Assembly (NCBI GenBank): GCA_950022655.1
Contig: OX465590.1
Span: 41,995,718 to 42,059,717 of the forward strand
Reading direction: 5' to 3'
Length of the DNA: 64,000 nucleotides
Source of the DNA: Alentia gelatinosa
Lineage: Eukaryota; Annelida; Polychaeta; Phyllodocida; Polynoidae
Positions 58,327 to 64,000 of this stretch are shown here, piece by piece. Each line of letters opens with the position of its first letter. The stretch's first letter is position 1. Below the pieces are notes generated by a model. The model made no database searches and was not told the DNA's origin. It saw only the letters and a program-made list of their open reading frames with translations. The position numbers were made by a program, and so were the translations under genes.

Positions 58327-59100
58327 CGTTCTTTGTTTCATTATGGAGTTGGTGTCGCACGGCGAGTTCTGAATTTCCCTAATGTTTACCTGTTCTTGTT
58401 TCAGTATGGAGTTGGTGTGGCACAGCGAGTTCTGAATCTCCCTCATGATTACCTGTTCTTTGTTTCAGTGTTTAGTTGGTGTCGCATAGCGAGTTCTGAA
58501 TTTCGCTAATGTCTAACTGTTCTTGTTTCAGTATAGAGTTGGTGTGGCATAGCGAGTTCTGAATTTCCCTAATGTTTACGTGTTCTTGTTTCAGTATGGA
58601 GTTGGTGCGGCACGGCGAGTTCTGAATTTCCCTAACGTTCACCTGTTCTTTGTTTCAGTATTTAGTTGGTGTCGCATAGCAAGTTCTGAATTTCGCTAAT
58701 GTCTAACTGTTCTTGTTTCAGTATGGAGTTGGTGTCGCATAGCGAGTTCTGAATTTCCCTAGCGTTCACCTGTTCTTGTTTCAGTATGGAGTTGGTGTCA
58801 CATAGCGAGTTCTGAATTTCCCTAATGTTCACCTGTTCTTGTTTTAGTATGGAGTTGGTGTGGCATGGCGAGTTCTAAATTTCCCTAATGTTCACCTGTT
58901 CTTGTTTCAGTATGGAGTTGGTGTGGCACGGCGAGTTCTGAATCTCCCTTATGTTTACGTGTTCTTTGTTTCAGTATTGAGTTGGTGTGGCACGGCGAGT
59001 TCTGAATTTCGCTAATGTCTAACTGTTCTTGTTTCAGTATAGAGTTGGTGTGGCATAGCGAGTTCTGAATTTCCCTAACGTTCACCTGTTCTTGTTTCAG
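58327..59100 (+). repeat. 63-bp tandem array copying the exon 5 acceptor
   Basis: Twelve units of 63 bp (some 64) run up to exon 5. Each has the pyrimidine-rich acceptor CTGTTCTTGTTTCAG, then TATGGAGTTGGTGTGGCACG and GCGAGTT, which equals the first 27 bases of exon 5, then CTGAATTTCCCTAATGTTTA. Units 3 and 6 carry TTTAGTTGG instead of ATGGAGTTGG. In the incoming phase each unit meets a stop (GAG TTC TGA, or an earlier TAG), so use of any unit as acceptor would truncate the protein before the zinc-binding domain. Confidence 0.95.
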
Positions 59101-59290
59101 CATGGAGTTGGTGTGGCACGGCGAGTTTAACAAACGCTTCAAGTCGTTCGCCCCCTGCACCTGGCACCTGATGCCAGTGGATAAACCGCCCTCGGAGATG
59201 GAGGCCACACTCTGGCCCAGCGACCTTTACCTGCCCAGCGTGCACTGGAGGCACTTCATGGACTCGGCCAAGGTCCGCTTCTGCTGCGAT
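59101..59290 (+). CDS. Exon 5: start of RTP-type 3CxxC domain
   Basis: The acceptor is CTGTTCTTGTTTCAG at 59100 and the donor GTGAGT at 59291. The first base completes a codon from exon 3 or 4; then 63 codons follow from MELVWHGEFNKRFKSFAPCT to HWRHFMDSAKVRFCCD. The aromatic pattern W..F...F.....W.L, a linker, and then ..F.C at the end matches the start of the receptor-transporting-protein 3CxxC domain. There the conserved Trp/Phe helix is followed by the first CxxC (here Cys-Asp-Thr-Cys across the intron). Vertebrate members act in trafficking of odorant and taste receptors or in interferon response; I infer only the fold here. ATG 59102 could in principle start a short form. Confidence 0.8.
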
Positions 59291-59832
59291 GTGAGTACCA
59301 CCAGAAATTCCTGTTATCATTTCTAGTAATCTTTTTTTTCTTTTTTTTTCTCTCTCTTTTTTAGAAATTTTTAAGGGGATATTGTGTTACAACAATGTGT
59401 CCTTGCGTAAAACGAAGAGAGAGTAAATTGGGCCTCATTCACACCTTAAATAGTCTCTGCTTTCCAAGTTTTTGCATAAGATCGAGTCTGTCCTGCTACA
59501 AATTTGTCGGGCGTATTTCTGACTCCCCAGTTAGAAAGTCTCCCTGTTACCTTAGGGCACTCAGTAGTGTCCCTAGGCTCGCAAGAACCTTAATTCTCCT
59601 TCATACTTTTACCAAAGGTAAGTAATCGGATAATTACTTATTCAAACCTCCCCATACTCTCCAGCCCCACTCCATGGCCACTAGCAGTGTTTATTATCCG
59701 CCTAGTACAAAGTGTGCATAGAAAACACATATACCATAGCCATACGAATTTCAAATCCAATGTACACGGCTTCAAAGCCATTGTATACGGAAAAATAGTC
59801 CCTCTGTACTATAGAGAAAAAATAGTGTTAAG
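59291..59832. other. Intron 5, left part
   Basis: Poly-T/CT-rich stretch (59330-59365), then unique sequence; a family P fragment at about 59690-59830 (TATTATCCGCCTAGTACAAA to the 'gtatacggaaaaatagtcc' end). Confidence 0.5.
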
Positions 59833-60005
59833 ATTAAAACGAATCAGGTTTTGATTTTGTCCTACCCCGTCTCCTCGATTTTGGTATATTATGTGATAAC
59901 AATTCTGTATGCCACTAGTGGCATATAAAACTCTGTATGCCAGTCAGCGTGGCATACGGAAACTCAATATCAAGCCTATGGGATTTTATATTAGGGGTAG
60001 GATAA
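59833..60005 (-). mobile_element. Family B element, half copy, reversed
   Basis: GATTAAAACGAATCAGGTTT, then GTCCTACCCCGTCTCC.., CTGTATGCCACTAGTGGCAT, GTATGCCAGTCAGCGTGGCA and TATTAGGGGTAGGATA. It abuts a family E element. Confidence 0.75.
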
Positions 60006-60288
60006 GGCCCGGCGTCCACCTACTACGATAGAATCGTAGACCTCCCGATATGGCGCCGATACAAAACGTCAAAATCGTTGCCATATCGGGAAGGTGCACA
60101 ATCGTAGACATATGTCTAGACAAGCCAATTCACCATGCATTGTATGGGGTCTTTATCGGTGTCTAATCGCAGAAACGTGGTCAACTGCCCCGATATTAGG
60201 TGACCTTCCGACGCGATTTCGATTTTGCATCGGGAGGTGAATCGTAGGGCATATCTGTGCCATATCGTAGTAGGTGGACGCCGGGCCT
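60006..60288 (+). mobile_element. MITE family E, complete copy
   Basis: Ends GGCCCGGCGTCCACCTACTA and TAGTAGGTGGACGCCGGGCC, about 283 bp, 57 bp upstream of exon 6. Confidence 0.85.
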
Positions 60289-60344
60289 AAAACGATAATA
60301 TTTTTGTTACGTTGATAAAAAAATCACATTTTATGTTGCCACAG

Positions 60345-60515
60345 ACCTGCGGTAAGGGGTGGACGAGCATGAAGGGGCGCGTCGTCTTCTGGTTCCACCA
60401 GGACCCGGTGAGGATGCAGGGCTACGTGCTCTTCAAGCTCTACGGCCAGCAGTGTAAGCAATGTGTGAACGGCCAGTTCGAGCACGCCATGTGGTACCCT
60501 GACGAGGTCGTCAAG
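60345..60515 (+). CDS. Exon 6: central part of RTP-type 3CxxC domain
   Basis: The acceptor is ATGTTGCCACAG at 60344 and the donor GTCAGT at 60516; both junctions are phase 0. The 57 residues include TCGKGWTS, the beta-strand pattern RVVFWFHQ, GYVLFKLYGQQCKQC and FEHAMWYPDEVVK. With the last residues of exon 5 the first zinc pair is C-D-T-C, and the second is C-K-Q-C. The string WxS after the first pair and the GxVxxKLYxQxCxxC segment are characteristic of the 3CxxC family (receptor-transporting proteins, Pfam zf-3CxxC). The third CxxC and any C-terminal membrane anchor are not in the window; an additional exon must follow. The domain assignment is strong, the function is not shown by sequence. 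Confidence 0.9.
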
Positions 60516-60590
60516 GTCAGTACTCATTTACATTTACCAAGTTTCATATGTTTTTCATGCAAAGTTTTGCCATGTATTTTTGTGTTTAAA

Positions 60591-61111
60591 AGGCATATCG
60601 GACAATTTGGCTTGAAAATTAAAACCCATGTCAATTTCCTGAGAATTTAATATTATGATCGATAAGTGTTGTGGAACACATATCTAACTTAGAAATCAGG
60701 GGTCACCGTGCTAGTTTTCGATTTATAGATCAATATCATGATCATTTTATATTCGAATATATAGAAATTCTAAAAAGTATTTATTCACATAGTAAAACTT
60801 ATGTCATTTCCCTCAAACTTTCATGGAATATAGTACATACATAGTGCTACTTATTTAGGTTTTAAAAAACTATAGGTCACCATGCTTGTTTTTGAGAGAA
60901 TTGAAGAAAACCACTTTTTTCAGTACATTTCCTATATAATACAATCAATTGTAAATTGGCTTAATTTTCCTATTAGGAGTGGATAAACTGGACAAAAAGT
61001 TATATCTACGCATTTGTAGGTAAAATGAAACCCAAGGAACCAGTTTTGCCTGGTAATTGACAATATTTAAAAATCACCAGGTGGCACCACCGTGAATTGT
61101 AGGATATGCCT
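60591..61111 (+). mobile_element. TTAA MITE family A, complete, diverged
   Basis: Ends AGGCATATCGGACAATTTGG and AATTGTAGGATATGCCT, flanked by TTAA (60586-60589, one extra A, and 61112-61115). It lies 75 bp after exon 6. Confidence 0.85.
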
Positions 61112-61482
61112 TTAAAATCTTTTCGTTCTCATGTGGTTACCCCACATTCGTTGGAAAAAACATTTTTTTCTGCGGGATGATGATGATATATCTGCCACGT
61201 TATACATACATGTTTATATTTACAAAGTTTTTATCTCCATTTCTTAGGGAGTTTATTTTGTTTTTTAACCTTTATATCTAGAATCCTTTGGTTACATTCG
61301 AAAAGTCAATATATTTGCACAATGTACTGTTACCCCAGGTCACCCATCAGTGTACCCAGGGTGGCAAGAACCTCAATTCTCCATTATATTTAATCAGATA
61401 ATTACTAATATGACGAACACTGTACAGGTTGTTAGTCAACTCCGTAATTAAGTTTTTCGTTTTTTGGGGTTTTTTTTTGAAG

Positions 61483-61483
61483 A

Positions 61484-61529
<46 letters not shown>

Positions 61530-61555
61530 CATTATTTTTATTATTATTATCATCA

Positions 61556-61599
<44 letters not shown>

Positions 61600-61624
61600 A
61601 TTATTATTATTATCATCATCATCA

Positions 61625-61655
<31 letters not shown>

Positions 61656-61696
61656 TATCATTATCATTATTATAATTATTATTATTATTATTATTC
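61483..61696. repeat. ATT/ATC trinucleotide microsatellite
   Basis: About 210 bp of ATT units with ATC and AAT variants. The long Ile or Asn or Tyr frames on both strands come only from this tract. Confidence 0.95.
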
Positions 61697-62739
61697 AATC
61701 ACAGGTTATGTACAAAGAAAGGACATACCATATTCGCTTATTAGCGTTCTTCCATAAATAGATATGATAACATGGACAGATTACTATAGACAATACTGAT
61801 ACAATATTAATATAAGACATGTAGACAAGATTAGACGGGTCTATCAAAATTTAAAAAAAAACCGTTAACAATATTTATGTGTTACCATTAGCAAAGGGCA
61901 CATGGTGCAATCTCTTGATGTGTGGATCCAATGTTATAATGTATTCAGTACCTGAACTTAGTTCTTATTAGCATTATTTTATCATGATCAATGACGTTCA
62001 TACTGCTCCAATTTTACATTTATCTTGGCATTAAACTACATCAAACATTTACATAACAGCCTTGACCTATTAAGACCACATCTTAGTTGTTTCTTATTTT
62101 GTGATAGATGTGATTTAACGGTTATGCTAATAACTTTCTTAATTGTGTTCCCAACTGGTAATTTTATTATTAGCAATGGCTACATGGACGTAATAGTTCA
62201 AAAGAAATAGTTCATGTATGTGCTGTCATGTAGCTTCATTCTCACCAAGGGCATGGGTACATAGAGCCTTAGCATGAATCAATGCTGTCTAAGTTTATCG
62301 AGTGGTTTTTTCCTTTGGGCGAATCCACCAATGGGGCTGATATATCTCCTTCCGATATCTCATCTCGGCGTTAGGAAGGACGAGTAATGCTGCATAACGT
62401 TGTGTCTTATACGGAAACAGGGTTACTGTGGCTGTACGTGATAAATATGCTGTGAAATTGACCTGATAAAATTAACCGATGCCGAAGGAAGAGGTTCATT
62501 TTATTGTCAATTTTACCAAGTATTTATCATGTTCAGACACAGTATACCTGTTTTCATATTATTATATACCTTAAAAAATCCATTATTTAACTTTGCTTCT
62601 GGGCGAGTTTTTGGATTTTGCTGCCGTACATGCCCCGTACGCCACATACATACCCTGTACGTCACCTAGGTGTCATACAGATATAAATACGACATGGGTA
62701 GGAGAGGGCCGTATGTATAGGATATACTACAACAGGTAT
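61697..62739. other. No gene recognised
   Basis: AT-rich sequence between exon 6 and the end of the window; no phase-0 acceptor with a continuing 3CxxC frame was found, so the last exon is probably outside. Confidence 0.4.
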
Positions 62740-62892
62740 TATAGAGGAAACCCATGAAAGTTTAGGGTCTGAGCTCATATCCCATCGAGTTTGAATCACA
62801 TAGTAATTCACAAGGCGAAGCCGCGTGAATTGCTATGTGATTCAAATGAGATGGGATCGAGCTCTGACCCTAAACTTGAATGGGTTTCTGAA
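62740..62892. mobile_element. Fold-back hairpin with GGCGAAGCCGCG loop
   Basis: Arms GAAACCCATGAAAGTTTAGG / CTAAACTTGAATGGGTTTC, inner TTGAATCACATAGTAATTCA / TGAATTGCTATGTGATTCAA, loop 62811-62826. Confidence 0.75.
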
Positions 62893-63035
62893 TTACTCAC
62901 CCTTAATATTGGCTAATGGGCTAACATTTGTGACATTATCCCCCATTGGATATTTTTCCTAAATATCTAATTGGTGTTAGATACGAGTTTCCAATGTTAA
63001 GTCTATGGAGAAAAAATATCTGGGGTGAGATAAAT
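62893..63035. repeat. Interspersed repeat, family S
   Basis: 'attactcaccc' at the left, CCAATGTTAAGTCTATGG in the middle and 'ggggtgagataaat' at the right, as at 1834-1955. Confidence 0.55.
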
Positions 63036-63084
63036 AATAATATTCAGTCCATAAGATCTGATGTCTGCCAAAGCCTGAATCTAT

Positions 63085-63335
63085 ACACAGGGATGTCAGA
63101 GAGGCTAAGTTGTAGAGGTGTTCGCCTCGAGCATGGGAGGTCGTGGGTTCAAACCCCGGTCGGGTCATACCAAAGACTTACACAAAAATGGTACCCACTG
63201 CCCATTCGGTTTAACACCCGCCATTAGAATGAGGAGTAGGGGCAAGGGCCCGAATGGAAGAACGGCTGTATAGCCGAATTCGGCGATTGTGTACACAAAT
63301 ATTCCTTAATAAAGATTGCTAGATAAAAATAAAAA
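63085..63335 (+). mobile_element. tRNA-derived SINE
   Basis: The tRNA-like head has an A-box region (GAGGCTAAGTTGTAGAGG) and a clear B-box GGGTTCAAACCCC with an anticodon-arm-like GCCTC..GGAGG stem. It is followed by GGTCGGGTCATACCAAAGAC, a join typical of invertebrate tRNA SINEs, a body of about 130 bp and an A-rich tail after TAATAAAGATTGC. Transcribed by RNA polymerase III when active; here probably a fossil copy. Confidence 0.75.
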
Positions 63336-64000
63336 AGAGTATAGGGAATTCAGCGCAAATGAATGGACAAAAGAAATACAATATACTCATGCCGTATATA
63401 TTGCGAAAAAGCACCTTTTCGCCAAATAACGTATAAATACCCTACAGAACAGTGTTCCGTACGGCAAAATACAAGACATTTTTCCGTACGCGCCGACTAA
63501 AACATTGGTTGTTCGGCCAAATTAAGTTAATTATTTTATTAATTTCAGGTATATAGTAAATGTATGATGATCTACCAAGCTTTTTCAAACCACAAAACTC
63601 GATGATAATTTATGGTTCGTACGGAACTATGCGGAAACGCCTCGTTCTGTACGAACCAGAAATTATCAACTCCTTTCGTAGCTTCTACAGCATAGTCAGA
63701 TCATCCTATGTAAAAACTTTTTGATATATTGCTCATAATGAATGGTACTTATGCGGTTAAATGCGTCACATGGTGCTGCCTGTTTGACACATAGGCGGGT
63801 GTAGACTGGCCTCAGTCCCTGTATCCTACCCCTCCACCCCTTCTGAGCGACACATGGGCCAGTCAGAGAAGGACACTTACTATAATGAATTGTATTCCGA
63901 TTTTCTTTAATCATTTAATGAATGTTCATAATCAAAGACTTGAGCAAGTCTAAGGCGGATGTAAAGCCACCCTGATGTTCTATTTATAAACTAGCTTGTC
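63336..64000. other. No gene recognised at the right end
   Basis: Contains a palindrome at 63616-63662 (TGGTTCGTACGGAACTA and TTCTGTACGAACCA) and a family R fragment at 63805-63955 (TAGACTGGCCTCAGTCC..CAAAGACTTGAGCAAGTC). The next exon of the gene is expected beyond. Confidence 0.4.

Noticed and set aside
58327..59100. CRISPR-like array
   Set aside because: Units are directly adjacent without unique spacers, and the host is eukaryotic; it is a tandem minisatellite derived from an exon border.
58885..59320. Minus-strand frames opposite the 63-bp array and exon 5
   Set aside because: 63 is a multiple of 3, so the array is open on the minus strand; the plus-strand 3CxxC frame is the real one.
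61347..61767. Poly-Ile, poly-Asn and poly-Tyr frames
   Set aside because: ATT/ATC microsatellite at 61483-61696.

Overview
This is eukaryotic, intron-rich, AT-rich nuclear DNA from an invertebrate animal. Canonical GT-AG introns, TTAGGG-type telomere-like tracts, a tRNA-derived SINE and a very high density of short non-autonomous DNA transposons point to a metazoan. The one recognisable protein family (receptor-transporting-protein, 3CxxC zinc-binding) fits an invertebrate deuterostome or a lophotrochozoan, but I cannot place the species. No bacterial genes, CRISPR arrays or operons are present.

Only one gene can be supported, on the plus strand, spanning most of the window and leaving it at the right end. 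A TATA box (6924) and a possible non-coding first exon (to 7195) are followed by coding exon 1 (10402-10467), a 1.4 kb Gln/Pro-rich exon 2 (11230-12640), exon 3 (14156-14306), exon 4 (42343-42626, perhaps starting at 42273), exon 5 (59101-59290) and exon 6 (60345-60515). Exons 5 and 6 encode the N-terminal part of the 3CxxC domain. All proposed junctions are GT-AG and in phase. Exon 4 can be an internal exon, or the first exon of a short form: it has its own TATA box (41869) and an array of CACGTG sites upstream. Exon 3 can also join exon 5 directly. The C-terminal exon or exons, with the expected third CxxC, lie beyond 64000.

The introns (about 28 kb and 16.5 kb for the two largest) are filled with palindromic and terminal-inverted-repeat elements of at least 20 families, usually 150-650 bp, with no transposase reading frame anywhere. 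Eight families share one terminal design (TTA followed by an AAGSCC/GG..CCA-like end). Two families sit at TTAA sites (piggyBac-like), one at TA (Tigger/pogo-like). A separate set of fold-back hairpins has different arms but almost the same loop, GGCTTCGCC. Minisatellites and microsatellites lie close to several exons. The most striking is a 63-bp array of 12 units just upstream of exon 5, in which each unit copies the exon 5 splice acceptor and the first 27 bases of the exon.

Layout: 1-6.7 kb repeats and low-complexity DNA; 6.7-14.3 kb promoter candidate and exons 1-3; 14.3-41.8 kb intron made of transposon families; 41.8-42.6 kb alternative promoter candidate and exon 4; 42.6-59.1 kb intron with a 1.4 kb minisatellite (47043-48416), a telomere-like tract (56945-57295) and the acceptor array; 59.1-60.5 kb exons 5-6; 60.5-64 kb intron with MITEs, an ATT microsatellite and a SINE.
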